A DNA stretch of 64,000 nucleotides from Azonexaceae bacterium. GTDB taxonomy: Bacteria > Pseudomonadota > Gammaproteobacteria > Burkholderiales > Rhodocyclaceae. Under the pieces are notes generated by a model. It was not told where the DNA came from. It saw nothing but the letters and a program-made list of their open reading frames with translations, and did no database searches. The first letter of the stretch is position 1, and the number at the start of each line of letters is the position of its first letter. Shown here in pieces: positions 10,720-22,316 of this stretch. The DNA lies in contig JAAXVL010000013.1 in the NCBI GenBank assembly GCA_013335535.1, positions 27,782 through 91,781 on the forward strand, written 5' to 3'. The position numbers and the translations under genes are program-made.

Positions 10720-12510
10720 ATGGATCATATTAGAAACTTCTCGATCATTGCGCACATCGACCACGGCAAATCGACCCTGGCTGATCGCATCATTCACCTC
10801 TGTGGCGGTCTTTCGGACCGCGAGATGGAAGCTCAAGTGCTCGATTCAATGGATATCGAGCGTGAGCGCGGTATTACCATCAAGGCTCAGACTGCATCGC
10901 TCCGCTATAAAGCGCGTGATGGCAAGGTTTACAACCTCAATCTGATTGACACACCGGGACATGTCGATTTTTCCTACGAGGTCTCCCGTTCGTTGTCGGC
11001 GTGCGAAGGTGCCTTGCTGGTGGTTGATGCCTCTCAGGGGGTTGAGGCGCAGACTGTCGCTAACTGCTACACAGCGTTGGAACTCGATGTCGAAGTCGTC
11101 CCAGTCTTGAACAAGATCGATTTACCGTCGGCTGACCCGGAAAATGCACGGCAGGAAATCGAAGACGTGATTGGTATCGATGCGTCCGAGGCTGTCCTTG
11201 CTTCTGCAAAGACAGGTCTTGGGGTCGAAGATATTCTGGAGGCCGTCGTCGCGCGGATCCCCCCGCCGAAAGGTAACCCGGAAGCGCCGCTCAAAGCGCT
11301 TATTATTGACTCATGGTTCGACAACTATGTCGGCGTCGTCATGTTGGTGCGGGTTGTCGATGGGGTATTGAAGCCCAAGGACAAGTTGCTTTTCATGGCT
11401 ACTGGCGCGCAACAATTGTGTGAACAGGTTGGCGTGTTTGCGCCCAAGTCAGAATCTCGAGAAGTATTGCGTGCCGGAGAGGTGGGCTTCGTTATTTCCG
11501 GCATCAAGGAGCTTAAGGCCGCCAAGGTCGGCGACACCATCACCACCATGGATCGCAAGGCAACCGAAGCATTGCCTGGCTTCAAGGAAATCAAACCACA
11601 GGTTTTTGCCGGGCTATACCCCGTTGAGTCAAACCAATACGACTCATTGCGCGAATCCCTCGAGAAGCTCAAGCTCAACGACGCATCGTTGCAATATGAA
11701 CCAGAAGTTTCGCAGGCGCTAGGTTTTGGGTTCCGCTGTGGCTTCCTTGGGCTTCTGCACATGGAAATCGTTCAGGAACGCCTCGAGCGCGAATTCGATC
11801 AGGACTTGATCACGACTGCTCCTACCGTGGTTTATCAGGTCGTTATGCGGGATGGCTCAGTCGTCGAGGTTGAAAATCCGGCCAAGTTGCCGGATATTAC
11901 CAAGACTGAAGAAGTCCGCGAACCAATCATCACGGCGACCATATTCGTGCCACAGGATTATTTGGGCAATGTCATCACGCTATGCAATCAGAAGCGTGGT
12001 AATCAGGTCGACATGCACTATCACGGCAGGCAGGTAAAGCTGGTCTATGAAATGCCGATGGCTGAAGTGGTGATGGATTTCTTCGACAAGTTGAAATCCT
12101 GTTCGAAGGGTTATGCCTCTCTTGACTACGATTTCAAGGAATACCGCGCCGCCGATGTTGTGAAGCTGGATATCCTGATAAACAGCGAAAAGGTTGATGC
12201 TTTGTCGCTGATTGTGCATCGCTCCAATGCGCAATACCGTGGACGTGAGTTGGCCAGCAAAATGCGTGAGCTTATTCCACGCCAGATGTATGACGTGGCC
12301 ATCCAGGCAGCAATCGGTTCTCACATTATTTCGCGCGAGAACGTCAAAGCGATGCGCAAGGACGTGCTGGCCAAGTGCTATGGCGGCGATATTTCTCGCA
12401 AGAAGAAATTGCTGGAAAAGCAGAAAGCCGGCAAAAAGCGCATGAAGCAGGTCGGTAGCGTCGAAATTCCGCAGGAAGCGTTTCTGGCTGTGTTGCGCGT
12501 CGATAACTGA
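10720..12510 (+). CDS. lepA: elongation factor 4
   Basis: [24 protein letters not shown]…. Confidence 0.98.
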   Translation: MDHIRNFSIIAHIDHGKSTLADRIIHLCGGLSDREMEAQVLDSMDIERERGITIKAQTASLRYKARDGKVYNLNLIDTPGHVDFSYEVSRSLSACEGALLVVDASQGVEAQTVANCYTALELDVEVVPVLNKIDLPSADPENARQEIEDVIGIDASEAVLASAKTGLGVEDILEAVVARIPPPKGNPEAPLKALIIDSWFDNYVGVVMLVRVVDGVLKPKDKLLFMATGAQQLCEQVGVFAPKSESREVLRAGEVGFVISGIKELKAAKVGDTITTMDRKATEALPGFKEIKPQVFAGLYPVESNQYDSLRESLEKLKLNDASLQYEPEVSQALGFGFRCGFLGLLHMEIVQERLEREFDQDLITTAPTVVYQVVMRDGSVVEVENPAKLPDITKTEEVREPIITATIFVPQDYLGNVITLCNQKRGNQVDMHYHGRQVKLVYEMPMAEVVMDFFDKLKSCSKGYASLDYDFKEYRAADVVKLDILINSEKVDALSLIVHRSNAQYRGRELASKMRELIPRQMYDVAIQAAIGSHIISRENVKAMRKDVLAKCYGGDISRKKKLLEKQKAGKKRMKQVGSVEIPQEAFLAVLRVDN

Positions 12511-12518
12511 GAGTAGCG

Positions 12519-13307
12519 ATGAACTTTGCCCTTATTCTGTTTGTACTGCTGGTCGCCACCGGTGTGCTGTACGCGGTGGACGTCCTTAAATTCCGAAAGT
12601 TGCGTGTCAAAAATGCCAAGGAGCCACTTTGGGTGGAGTGGGGTGCCAGCTTCTTCCCTGTCATCCTGATTGTTTTCGTGCTTCGATCGTTTTTGTTTGA
12701 ACCCTTCAAAATTCCATCCGGATCAATGATTCCGACCTTGCTGGTTGGTGATTTCATCTTGGTTAACAAGTTTACTTATGGCATTCGTCTGCCGGTAATC
12801 AACAAGAAGATTATTGACATCAACTCCCCGCAGCGTGGCGATGTCATGGTTTTTCGTTATCCGGAAGATCCCTCACTCGATTACATAAAGCGGGTCGTAG
12901 GCTTGCCTGGTGATACTGTTTCATATCAGAACAAACGGCTGACTATCAATGGGCAACCTGTTCCATCGCAGAAAATCGGCGATTATTTGCACCCGGAGCG
13001 GCTTTATTACTCCGAGCAGTTTCTTGAAAAACTGGGAGAGGTCGAACATCGAGCCCTGAATGATGCCGACGCACCGGCTTTTGTTCCGGATGCAGCCCGC
13101 TTCACACATCGCGAAAATTGCACTTACAATGCAGCGGGCGTGAGTTGCAAGGTGCCGGAAGGCCACTATTTCATGATGGGCGACAATCGCGATAACAGCC
13201 GCGACAGTCGCGCCTGGGGATTCGTGCCAGAGGCAAACATCGTCGGCAAAGCATTCTTTATCTGGTTGAATTTCAGCGATTTCAGCCGGATCGGTTCGTT
13301 CAGGTAA
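12519..13307 (+). CDS. lepB: signal peptidase I
   Basis: PSGSMIPTLLVGDFILVNKF, GDNRDNSRDSR. Confidence 0.97.
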   Translation: MNFALILFVLLVATGVLYAVDVLKFRKLRVKNAKEPLWVEWGASFFPVILIVFVLRSFLFEPFKIPSGSMIPTLLVGDFILVNKFTYGIRLPVINKKIIDINSPQRGDVMVFRYPEDPSLDYIKRVVGLPGDTVSYQNKRLTINGQPVPSQKIGDYLHPERLYYSEQFLEKLGEVEHRALNDADAPAFVPDAARFTHRENCTYNAAGVSCKVPEGHYFMMGDNRDNSRDSRAWGFVPEANIVGKAFFIWLNFSDFSRIGSFR

Positions 13308-13316
13308 GGGAATAAG

Positions 13317-13667
13317 ATGAAATATCAACGTGGGGTTGCGCTGTCCGGTCTGATGTTCTGGAGCGTTGTGCTCATTCTGCTTGCTGTGCTGGGCATGAAA
13401 GTCGCTCCGACTTTCATTGAGTATCAGAAAATTGTTAAGGACATCAAGGCGACTGCGGCCAAATCAGGACCTGACTCAACTGTCGCTGATATTCGCAAGT
13501 CTTTCGATAAGTTCGCAGAAGTAGACACGCTCGATTTCAAGGCGAGTCAACTGGATATCACGAAAGAAAATGGCAAAATTGTTATTTCTTTCGAGTATGA
13601 AAAACGGATACCTCTGTTCTGGAATGTCACGCTGCTGATTGACTACAAGGGGTCGACTGCGGGATAA
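13317..13667 (+). CDS. DUF4845 family protein
   Basis: Small single-TM protein in lepB-rnc interval. Confidence 0.8.
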   Translation: MKYQRGVALSGLMFWSVVLILLAVLGMKVAPTFIEYQKIVKDIKATAAKSGPDSTVADIRKSFDKFAEVDTLDFKASQLDITKENGKIVISFEYEKRIPLFWNVTLLIDYKGSTAG

Positions 13668-13670
13668 GGC

Positions 13671-14339
13671 ATGACTGCGCTGTCTGTCGCTCATCAGCTT
13701 GGCCACTCGTTTTCCGATCAGCTTCTCCTTCGGACCGCGCTGACCCATCGCAGCTTTGGTTCGCCGAACAATGAACGCCTTGAGTTTCTCGGCGACGGCA
13801 TTCTCGATTGCGCCATTGCCGCCGCCCTATTTCATCGTTTTCCGGATCTGCCAGAAGGCGATCTATCCCGATTGCGGGCAAATCTGGTCAATCAGGATGC
13901 TTTGCACCAACTGGCCCTTGGACTGAACATCAGCGACGCCTTGCGACTTGGTGAGGGCGAGTTGAAAAGTGGAGGGGCGCTGCGTCCATCCATCCTTGCG
14001 GATGCGCTGGAGGCCTTGTTCGGTGCTATTTATCTTGATGCCGGTTTTTTGGCCGCGCAGGCGGTCATCGATAAACTCTATGCGCCATTGCTTGCCAAGC
14101 TGAAGCCCGGAGAGTTTCAAAAAGACGCCAAAACCCGCCTTCAGGAGTGGTTGCAGGGGCGCAAAAAGCCATTGCCACGTTATCACTTGCTCGAAGCGAC
14201 GGGCGCAGCCCATGAGCAACGATTCGAGGTGGCTTGCGAAATAGAATCCCCTTCTTTGCGAACTGTAGGTCACGGTTCAAGCCGGCGTATTGCCGAACAG
14301 GTTGCTGCCGACAAGGCTCTGAAAGAACTCGCTGCATGA
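13671..14339 (+). CDS. rnc: ribonuclease III
   Basis: [17 protein letters not shown]. Confidence 0.97.
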   Translation: MTALSVAHQLGHSFSDQLLLRTALTHRSFGSPNNERLEFLGDGILDCAIAAALFHRFPDLPEGDLSRLRANLVNQDALHQLALGLNISDALRLGEGELKSGGALRPSILADALEALFGAIYLDAGFLAAQAVIDKLYAPLLAKLKPGEFQKDAKTRLQEWLQGRKKPLPRYHLLEATGAAHEQRFEVACEIESPSLRTVGHGSSRRIAEQVAADKALKELAA

Positions 14340-15220
14340 AAAAATTCCGTTCCGGATATATCGCCATCGTCGGTCGCCCCAACGTTGGTAAATCAACGTT
14401 ACTTAACAAGCTGATCGGCGAAAAAATCAGCATCGTCTCGCGCAAGGCGCAGACCACGAGGCACCGGATAACCGGCATCCTGACCAAGGACGATGCCCAG
14501 TTTGTCTTTGTCGACACCCCGGGTTTTCAGACGAAATACTCCAATGCCCTGAACCGTGCGATGAACCGCGGCGTAACGCAAACGCTGAGTGATGTGGACG
14601 TCGTTATATTTGTCGTCGAAGCTGGTCGTTACGATGCCAAGGACAAGGCTGTCGTTCGCCTGTTGCCCAAGGACAGGCCAGTCATCCTGGTAGTCAACAA
14701 GACAGATTTGCAGAAGGATCGCGCAGCATTGTTGCCATTCCTGGCCGAGGTTGCAGCCGATCATGATTACGCGGCCATCATCCCGGTCAGTGCGGCCAAG
14801 GGGCGGCAAACTGAAGATCTGCTGAACGAGGCCAAGAAGCATCTGCCCAACGAAGGCCTGATGTTCCCTGAAGATGATCTGACCGATAAAAGTGAACGTT
14901 TCCTGGCTTCCGAATACATTCGCGAAAAGGTCTTCCGCCTGCTGGGTGACGAACTGCCCTACGCCACGGCGGTCGAAATCGAGCGCTTTGAAACTGAAGG
15001 CAATCTGCGCCGGATTTTCGCCGCCATCGTCGTCGACCGCGAGGGACACAAGGCCATCGTCATCGGCAAGGGAGGCGAGCAACTCAAACGCATTGCTTCC
15101 GAAGCACGTCAGGACATGGAGCGCCTGTTCGACGGCAAGGTTTATCTTGAAATCTGGGTCAAGGTAAAGTCTGGCTGGAACGATGATGAGCGTCTGCTGA
15201 AGAGCCTCGGTTACGAATGA
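14336..15220 (+). CDS. era: GTPase Era
   Basis: [30 protein letters not shown]; 4-bp overlap with rnc. Confidence 0.97.
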   Translation: MKKFRSGYIAIVGRPNVGKSTLLNKLIGEKISIVSRKAQTTRHRITGILTKDDAQFVFVDTPGFQTKYSNALNRAMNRGVTQTLSDVDVVIFVVEAGRYDAKDKAVVRLLPKDRPVILVVNKTDLQKDRAALLPFLAEVAADHDYAAIIPVSAAKGRQTEDLLNEAKKHLPNEGLMFPEDDLTDKSERFLASEYIREKVFRLLGDELPYATAVEIERFETEGNLRRIFAAIVVDREGHKAIVIGKGGEQLKRIASEARQDMERLFDGKVYLEIWVKVKSGWNDDERLLKSLGYE

Positions 15221-15945
15221 ACCTGCGCAGCAAAGTCGACGGCCAGCCGGCTTACGTTCTGCACAGCTATCCCTTTCGGGAAACCAGCCTCATCGTTGAA
15301 GTGTTTTCCCGCGATTTCGGGCGGATGGCCTTGCTCGCGCGGGGTGCGCGCCGGCCACGTTCGGCCATCCGCGGTTTGCTCATGGCGTTTCAACCGATCG
15401 AAATCGGTTGGGCTGGCAAGGGTGAAGTATTAACCCTGATGAAGGCTGAATGGCAGGGAGGGCAGCCCTTGCTCTCCGGTGAGGCGCTATTCTGTGGCTA
15501 TTACCTCAATGAACTGCTGATGCATCTGTTGCCGCGTGAAGACGCGCATGAGCAGTTGTTCGCCGACTACGCGAAAATGCTTGCCCGACTGGCAGCCGAT
15601 CCATCGGGTAAAGTCCGGGAGGCTGACTTGCGTTGCTTCGAAAAAGCGCTCCTTCAGGAACTGGGCTATGGCCTGACCTTGAACCATGATAGTGGCGGCA
15701 GCCCGATACTGCCGGAGGCGTTTTACACTTATCGCATGGAACAGGGGCCGGTTCGCCTTGAACATGAGGAGGCGGCAGCTCAAGTCGTAATTGGCAAGAC
15801 GTTGCTCGATCTCGACATCGAGGACTTTTCCGACCCGCGTTCACGCTTTGAAAGCAAGGCACTGATGCGTACGCTGATGGCCTATTATCTGGCTGGCAAA
15901 GAACTGGAAACACGCAAGATATTCAAGGAGTTGCAAGAGCTATGA
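15217..15945 (+). CDS. recO: DNA repair protein RecO
   Basis: [36 protein letters not shown]. Confidence 0.95.
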   Translation: MNLRSKVDGQPAYVLHSYPFRETSLIVEVFSRDFGRMALLARGARRPRSAIRGLLMAFQPIEIGWAGKGEVLTLMKAEWQGGQPLLSGEALFCGYYLNELLMHLLPREDAHEQLFADYAKMLARLAADPSGKVREADLRCFEKALLQELGYGLTLNHDSGGSPILPEAFYTYRMEQGPVRLEHEEAAAQVVIGKTLLDLDIEDFSDPRSRFESKALMRTLMAYYLAGKELETRKIFKELQEL

Positions 15946-16697
15946 TTGAACTTGGCGTCAATATCGACCACGTGGCGACCATCCGCCAGGCTCGCCGGAC
16001 TTATGAGCCGGACCCGGTATGGGGTGCCGTCGAAGCCCATCTAGGCGGGGCTGATGGCATTACCGTGCACCTACGCGAAGATCGCCGTCACATTCAGGAT
16101 GCCGACGTTCGTCGCCTACGCGAAACTACCCAGATCAAGCTCAACCTGGAAATGGCCGCGACCGATGAGATGGTCGGCATCGCCTGCAGTCTCAAGCCGG
16201 AAATGGCCATGCTGGTTCCCGAGGGGCGTCACGAGGTCACGACCGAAGGCGGTCTCGATATCCTGGCGCAGGAAGCACGCCTGAAAACTGTCATCTCGCG
16301 GCTGGCCGCTGCAGGCATCGTGACCAGCGTGTTCATTGATGCCGAGGAGGCGCAAATCGAAGCTGCCGCTCGTATTGGCGCCAGCGTCTGTGAAATCCAC
16401 ACCGGTCCTTATGCCCATGCTTTTTACGAAAAAGGCCGTGATGCGGAAGCGCCCGCCGTGCTCGCCGAACTGAACAAGATTCGGCTGGCCGGGCAATTGG
16501 TGCGTCGACTCGACATGCGTTTCAATGCCGGGCATGCGCTCAATTACTTCAACGTCCAGCCGATTGCACGACTAGCCGGTATACGCGAGCTGCACATTGG
16601 CCACGCCATCGTCAGCAGAGCCATTTTCGTCGGCCTGCGTGAAGCCGTCCGTGAAATGAAGGCACTGATGCGCGAAGCTGCGAATTCGCCCGAATGA
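15942..16697 (+). CDS. pdxJ: pyridoxine 5'-phosphate synthase
   Basis: [26 protein letters not shown]. Confidence 0.97.
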   Translation: MIELGVNIDHVATIRQARRTYEPDPVWGAVEAHLGGADGITVHLREDRRHIQDADVRRLRETTQIKLNLEMAATDEMVGIACSLKPEMAMLVPEGRHEVTTEGGLDILAQEARLKTVISRLAAAGIVTSVFIDAEEAQIEAAARIGASVCEIHTGPYAHAFYEKGRDAEAPAVLAELNKIRLAGQLVRRLDMRFNAGHALNYFNVQPIARLAGIRELHIGHAIVSRAIFVGLREAVREMKALMREAANSPE

Positions 16698-17071
16698 TCT
16701 ACGGCATCGGCACCGACATCGTCGCCGTTTCTCGCCTGCGCGGCATGTGGGAACGGCATGGCGACAGGGCATTGGAAAAGCTGCTGGCGCCGCAGGAAAT
16801 AGAAGAATTCGCCAAGGCTGCTGACAAAGGCCGCTTCCTCGCCAAGCGTTTTGCCGCCAAGGAAGCCTTCAGCAAGGCGCTGGGCACTGGCGTACGCCCA
16901 CCGGCGACGCTGACGGCGATGGCCGTCGGCCATGACGAGCTGGGCAAGCCGGAGCTGATCTTCCACGGTCAACTGGAAAAAATGCTCAAAAACAAAAACC
17001 TCATTGCCCATCTTTCGATCAGCGACGAAGCCGAATATGCTGTCGCCTACGTCATTCTGGAGCATGCATGA
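16694..17071 (+). CDS. acpS: holo-ACP synthase
   Basis: [15 protein letters not shown]…[19 protein letters not shown]. Confidence 0.96.
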   Translation: MIYGIGTDIVAVSRLRGMWERHGDRALEKLLAPQEIEEFAKAADKGRFLAKRFAAKEAFSKALGTGVRPPATLTAMAVGHDELGKPELIFHGQLEKMLKNKNLIAHLSISDEAEYAVAYVILEHA

Positions 17072-18087
17072 CCCATTTGCCGCTCGGCCCACTGATGATC
17101 GACATCGCCGGTACCGAACTGACCAACCTCGACCGCCAACAACTCTGCCACCCGCTGGTTGGCGGAATCATCCTTTTCTCGCGGAACTATGCCGATCCTG
17201 AGCAATTGTCGGCGCTGACTGCGGCAATTCATGCCTTGCGCACACCCGCATTGCTCATTGCCGTCGATCATGAAGGGGGCAGGGTGCAACGCTTCCGTGA
17301 CGGGTTTACTCGTCTGCCGGCGATGGCTACGCTGGGAAAGCTTTGGGACGAGAACCCGGAGGCAGCGCTCGCCGCCGCGCGCCAGGTTGGTTATGTACTG
17401 GCCGCAGAGCTGCGCGCCCGCGGTGTCGATTACTCCTTCACCCCGGTTCTCGACCTCGATTACGGTCCTTCGCGGGTTATTGGTAATCGTGCGTTCCATC
17501 GGCAGCCGGCTGTAGTCATTGCCTTGGCTGCCGCCCTCGGGGAAGGGCTGCACCAGGCTGGAATGGGAAGTTGCGGCAAGCATTTTCCGGGACACGGCTA
17601 CGTCATTCCAGATTCGCACGTCGAATTGCCGGTCGATGATCGAGCCTTCGAAGCGATGCAGGAAGATATCGAGCCCTATCGGCAGCTGGCGCTGGACGGC
17701 GTCATGGCGGCCCATGTGATTTACAGCTGCATTGACTGCAATACTGCTGTATTTTCAAATAAATGGATAAGTTATTTGAGAAATGACATTAATTTTAATG
17801 GGGTCGTTTTTACCGATGACTTGTCGATGGCCGGTGCTGGCGTAGTCGGTAATATGCTCAACCGCGTCGAGACTGCCTACAGTGCTGGGTGCGACATGTT
17901 GCTGGTGTGCAATGCGCCCGATGTTGTCGGCGACGTACTTGAAAACTGGAAGCCGGAAGTCGATGTGCTGCGCGGGAAACGGGTCGAGGCATTGATTCCC
18001 CAGTCCGCAGCCAAGAACTGGCAAGCATTGCAGGCCGATAACAACTATCTGTCAGCCCAGCAGACCATCGCAAAACTCATGGCCTGA
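17068..18087 (+). CDS. nagZ: beta-N-acetylhexosaminidase
   Basis: KHFPGHGYVIPDSHVELP, FTDDLSMAGA. Confidence 0.95.
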   Translation: MTHLPLGPLMIDIAGTELTNLDRQQLCHPLVGGIILFSRNYADPEQLSALTAAIHALRTPALLIAVDHEGGRVQRFRDGFTRLPAMATLGKLWDENPEAALAAARQVGYVLAAELRARGVDYSFTPVLDLDYGPSRVIGNRAFHRQPAVVIALAAALGEGLHQAGMGSCGKHFPGHGYVIPDSHVELPVDDRAFEAMQEDIEPYRQLALDGVMAAHVIYSCIDCNTAVFSNKWISYLRNDINFNGVVFTDDLSMAGAGVVGNMLNRVETAYSAGCDMLLVCNAPDVVGDVLENWKPEVDVLRGKRVEALIPQSAAKNWQALQADNNYLSAQQTIAKLMA

Positions 18088-18093
18088 AATGCA

Positions 18094-18117
18094 TTCGGGC
18101 AGCCGAAGCTGCCCGAA
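18094..18117. terminator. bidirectional terminator between convergent nagZ and efp
   Basis: TTCGGGCAGC CGAA GCTGCCCGAA perfect hairpin. Confidence 0.7.
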
Positions 18118-18140
18118 TAAAGCACTCAAGAGGCCACTGA

Positions 18141-18698
18141 TTACTTGACGCGGTTCTTGTATTCGTCAGTGCGGGTGTCGATTTCGATCTTGTCGCCAAT
18201 GCTGACGAAAGCCGGAACCGGCAGTTCGAAACCGGTAGCCAGCTTGGCCGGTTTCATGACCTTGCCCGATGTGTCGCCTTTGACGGCCGGCTCGGTGTAA
18301 ATCACTTCGCGCACGACGCTATTCGGCAGCTCGACGGAAATGGCCTTGCCGTTGTAGAAAACAACTTCGCAGGCTAGGCCGTCTTCCAGATATTTCAGCG
18401 CATCGGTCATGTTTTCGGCTTCGACTTCGAATTGCTCGTAGTCGGCATCCATGAACACGTACATCGGGTCGGCGAAGTAGGAATAGGTCACTTCCTTCTT
18501 GTCGAGGATGACCACTTCGAACTTGTCGTCAGCCTTGTAAACCGCTTCGGAAGCGGCGCCGGTCAACAGGTTCTTGAGTTTCATTTTGACAACAGCGGCA
18601 TTGCGGCCAGACTTGTTGTATTCGCTCTTCTGAACGACGAGCGGGTCGGCACCGACCATAATGACGTTGCCGGAGCGGAGTTCCATTGCGGTTTTCAT
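18141..18698 (-). CDS. efp: elongation factor P (Arg32 type)
   Basis: [14 protein letters not shown]…[11 protein letters not shown]; residue 32 is Arg. Confidence 0.97.
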   Translation of the reverse strand: MKTAMELRSGNVIMVGADPLVVQKSEYNKSGRNAAVVKMKLKNLLTGAASEAVYKADDKFEVVILDKKEVTYSYFADPMYVFMDADYEQFEVEAENMTDALKYLEDGLACEVVFYNGKAISVELPNSVVREVIYTEPAVKGDTSGKVMKPAKLATGFELPVPAFVSIGDKIEIDTRTDEYKNRVK

Positions 18699-18737
18699 TC
18701 GGGATTCTCTAAGATCAGAAAAGGAAAAAACGTTAAA

Positions 18738-19829
18738 TTATACATTGGCCGCGCAGAATTTGACGAGTGCGGATGCCAAATCGGGGTTCGCGGCCAGTCT
18801 TTCCGCCCATTGCCGGTTGTGGCGGGCAATGGCGAGCCGGTCGTCAACGAAGCCCTGCCAGGCCGAAGCGATATTGCGACCAAGGTTCCATGCGACGAAC
18901 ATCCGGCGCAGCGCTGTTTCTGTCGTCGCATCCATTCCGTCGCTGTAGCGCCTGAGAAACGCCTCCAGCTTGGCCAGATGAGCTCCGTCGTCCTGCGGAT
19001 AAACGTGCCAGACAAAAGGCTTGGCCGCCCACTGGGCGCGCACGAAAGAGTCCTCGCCGCGCACGAAATTGATGTCACAGCGCCAGAGCAAACGATCAAA
19101 ATCATCCATTGGCAGGAACGGAATTGTCTGAATCAGCGCGTTACCAAGCTGCCACGGCCCATTTCCGCCCAAATGAGCTTGCACCGCAGCCAGGGGTTTG
19201 CCTGGCGGTACGTGGCAAACCAGGTGGGTCGGCGAATCGCGGAAAGCGTCCAGCAAGGCGCCAACTGGAGCTGTGTCATAGCAAAACAGGCAGACCTCCA
19301 GTAACTTGTCGGCCGACTCTGGCAAGATGTGGCGCTCGCGCTCGGCGAACAAGCCGTTTTCCCGCAGTAATCCGCCAGTCTTTTCGGAAAATCCGGGGAA
19401 AAAGAAATATTTGACCAAGGGCAGGGAAGGATGGGGCGATGCCATGCCGTGACAGCCGTCGGCCCAGGGTTCTGACGTCATGTATTCAAGATTGATCCAG
19501 CACGGTTTGGATGAAGACTGACTCATGGCTGCCTGATAGTCGGCAGGCAGTTCGCAGCCGAACGCCTCGATAACGACATCAGCCCAGCGGTCGACCACAA
19601 TGTTTTCACCCCAGCAACAAATTTGAACACCCTGATAGGACTGCACTGTTTTTGTTACATCCACAGACGGACATAATGGCTGCAGGCTGGCCAGATCATC
19701 GACCCACAAACGTACCTCGCGGCCGTGCTCGGCCACCAGTTGCCTGGCCAGACGCCAACAAACCCCGATGTCGCCGAAGTTGTCGATGACCCGGCAAAAG
19801 ATGTCCCAATGAAGCTGCATGGCCGCCAT
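18738..19829 (-). CDS. earP: EF-P arginine rhamnosyltransferase EarP
   Basis: WDIFCRVIDNFGDIGVCWRLARQL N-terminus; adjacent to Arg32 efp. Confidence 0.93.
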   Translation of the reverse strand: MAAMQLHWDIFCRVIDNFGDIGVCWRLARQLVAEHGREVRLWVDDLASLQPLCPSVDVTKTVQSYQGVQICCWGENIVVDRWADVVIEAFGCELPADYQAAMSQSSSKPCWINLEYMTSEPWADGCHGMASPHPSLPLVKYFFFPGFSEKTGGLLRENGLFAERERHILPESADKLLEVCLFCYDTAPVGALLDAFRDSPTHLVCHVPPGKPLAAVQAHLGGNGPWQLGNALIQTIPFLPMDDFDRLLWRCDINFVRGEDSFVRAQWAAKPFVWHVYPQDDGAHLAKLEAFLRRYSDGMDATTETALRRMFVAWNLGRNIASAWQGFVDDRLAIARHNRQWAERLAANPDLASALVKFCAANV

Positions 19830-19844
19830 GCTAACATCCCCGCC

Positions 19845-20492
19845 ATGTCAATATTTCAAGATCCCACCGGCTGTACAGCTTGCCCTCGACTGGCCGAGCA
19901 CCTTGCCAACATACGTCAGCGCGATCCTGACTGGCACGCTTTGCCCGTGCCCGCCTTTGGCCCAATTGATGCAGAACTGCTTGTCGTTGGCCTCGGCCCG
20001 GGCGAAAAAGGGGCCAACCGGACTGGCCGCCCCTTTACCGGCGACGTCGCCGGCGAACTTCTATATCCAGCCTTGCACCGCTTTGGCTTTGCCAGCCAAC
20101 CTGAGCCCCTGGGCGCTGACCATTGGGCCAATCCGGCCATGCAACTCAGCAATTGCCGCATCACCAATGCCGTTCGCTGCCTGCCGCCAGCCAACAAACC
20201 GACAACAGCCGAAATTCGCCAATGCAACCGCCATTTGCAAGTTGAGCTGGCCGCCATGCCCAGACTCAAGGTCATCGTTGCCCTTGGCGCCATAGCTCAC
20301 CAGGCGCTGCTTTGGGCTTACGACCTCAAGCTCAAGGACTTCACCTTCGGACACAACGTCAGCCATACCCTGCCGGACGGGAGAATTCTCGTCGACAGCT
20401 ACCATTGCAGCGGCTATAACTGGCGTACCGGCAGGCTTTCCCGCGAAAGCTTCGAGGCGGTCTTTGCCGGGGTCAAAACCCGCCTCGCCTGA
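19845..20492 (+). CDS. uracil-DNA glycosylase superfamily protein (family 5-like)
   Basis: GCTACPRL, GLGPGEKGANRTGRPFTGD, NAVRCLPPANKPT. Confidence 0.85.
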   Translation: MSIFQDPTGCTACPRLAEHLANIRQRDPDWHALPVPAFGPIDAELLVVGLGPGEKGANRTGRPFTGDVAGELLYPALHRFGFASQPEPLGADHWANPAMQLSNCRITNAVRCLPPANKPTTAEIRQCNRHLQVELAAMPRLKVIVALGAIAHQALLWAYDLKLKDFTFGHNVSHTLPDGRILVDSYHCSGYNWRTGRLSRESFEAVFAGVKTRLA

Positions 20493-20501
20493 ACCCGCAC
20501 G

Positions 20502-22313
20502 ATGAGTTTCGACGCCAAGGCTTTTCTGGCCACGCTGACCGAGTTGCCCGGCGTTTATCGCATGCTGGATGGCAATGGTGCCGTGCTTTATGTCGGCAAG
20601 GCCAAGAATCTCAAAAAGCGGGTTTCGTCGTATTTCCGGGAAAACGTTTCGAGCCCGCGGATTGCACACATGGTCAGCCAGATTGCCACCGTGGAAACCA
20701 CGGCAACGCGCACCGAAGCTGAAGCGCTGTTGCTTGAAAACAACCTCATAAAGTCTCTCTCCCCGCGTTACAACATCCTTTTTCGGGACGACAAGTCCTA
20801 CCCCTACATTGTTCTGACCAAAGGAAAGTTTCCCCGACTCGGCTTTTTCCGCGGCAGTCCGGACCGCAAGGCGGATTACTTTGGCCCCTATCCGTCAAGC
20901 TGGGCAGTTCGCGACAGCATCCATCTGATGCAGAAAATGTTTCGTCTGAGAACCTGCGAAGAATCAGTGTTTGCCAACCGCTCGCGGCCATGTCTGCTTT
21001 ACCAGATCAAACGCTGCAGCGGGCCGTGCGTTGGATTGATCTCGCCGGAAGACTACGCAACCGATGTTCAACTGGGCTCGATGTTCCTGCTCGGCAAACA
21101 GCAGGAGGTCTCAAAACGCCTGAATCAGGCCATGGAGGCCGCATCCGAGCGTCTTGCCTTCGAACAGGCGGCGGTCTACCGGGATCTGATCCAGTCGTTG
21201 CATCAAGTGCAGGAAAAACAATTCGTTTTCAGCAGCAAAGGCGAGGATATGGACATTCTGGTCGCGCAAAAGGAAGCGGGGCAGTTGTGTGTCAATCTGG
21301 CGATGGTTCGTGGCGGACGACATCTCGGCGATCGCCCCTTCTTTCCGACCAACGCTGCCGAATCGGAGCCAGCCGATGCGTGTGCCGCCTTCATTCGCCA
21401 ACACTACGCCATCCACCCGGCACCGGCGCGCCTGCTGGTCCACCCCTTGCCGGCCGAAGATGAGCCGGGTGAAAGCGAAGCGGTGCTGGCCGAACTGGCC
21501 GGGCGCCCGGTTCCTGTCACGCAAGCGCGCAGTCTTTCCCACAAAGCCTGGGTCGAGATGGCATTGCAAAACGCCAGATTGGCTATTCTGGCGCGCAGCC
21601 AAGCCACGGCCCAGCAGGAAAAGCGGCTCGCTGCACTTCAGGATGCGTTACAACTGCCAGAACCTATCGTTCGCATCGAGTGCTTCGACATTAGTCATAC
21701 GATGGGCGAAGCAACTGTGGCCTCCTGTGTGGTCTATCATGAAAACCGCATGAAAAATTCCGATTATCGGCGCTTCAATATTCGCGACATCCAGCCTGGC
21801 GACGACTATGCAGCAATGCGTCAAGCTGTAAGCCGACGCTACGATGGCATTGCTGCGGGCGAGGGTACGGCGCCGGACCTGATCCTGATTGACGGTGGAA
21901 AAGGGCAGGTGGCATCCGCCTTTTCAGCGCTGGCCGATCTTGGCTTGAGCCATCTGCCGATGATTGGCGTCGCCAAAGGCGAAGGACGCAAGCCTGGGCT
22001 GGAATCACTCGTTTTTCCGGATGGCCGCGAGCCGTTACAATTGCCGGCGGAACACCCCGCGTTGCACCTGATTCAGGAAATACGCGACGAAGCTCATCGC
22101 TTTGCCATCACAGGCCATCGAGCCCAGCGCGGCAAGGCACGGAAAACCTCTACACTGGAAAGTCTGCCGGGCATTGGACCGGCCCGCCGAAAAGCCCTGG
22201 TTGTCAGATTTGGTGGCCTGCCCGGCGTGCTTGCCGCCAGCCCCGAACAATTGTCCGAAGTGCCGGGCATCAGCCGGGATATGGCTGAAAAGATACATTC
22301 CGCATTACACTGA
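20502..22313 (+). CDS. uvrC: excinuclease ABC subunit C
   Basis: LPGVYRMLDGNGAVLYVGKAKNLKKRVSSYF; HhH C-terminus. Confidence 0.97.
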   Translation: MSFDAKAFLATLTELPGVYRMLDGNGAVLYVGKAKNLKKRVSSYFRENVSSPRIAHMVSQIATVETTATRTEAEALLLENNLIKSLSPRYNILFRDDKSYPYIVLTKGKFPRLGFFRGSPDRKADYFGPYPSSWAVRDSIHLMQKMFRLRTCEESVFANRSRPCLLYQIKRCSGPCVGLISPEDYATDVQLGSMFLLGKQQEVSKRLNQAMEAASERLAFEQAAVYRDLIQSLHQVQEKQFVFSSKGEDMDILVAQKEAGQLCVNLAMVRGGRHLGDRPFFPTNAAESEPADACAAFIRQHYAIHPAPARLLVHPLPAEDEPGESEAVLAELAGRPVPVTQARSLSHKAWVEMALQNARLAILARSQATAQQEKRLAALQDALQLPEPIVRIECFDISHTMGEATVASCVVYHENRMKNSDYRRFNIRDIQPGDDYAAMRQAVSRRYDGIAAGEGTAPDLILIDGGKGQVASAFSALADLGLSHLPMIGVAKGEGRKPGLESLVFPDGREPLQLPAEHPALHLIQEIRDEAHRFAITGHRAQRGKARKTSTLESLPGIGPARRKALVVRFGGLPGVLAASPEQLSEVPGISRDMAEKIHSALH

Positions 22314-22316
22314 ACC

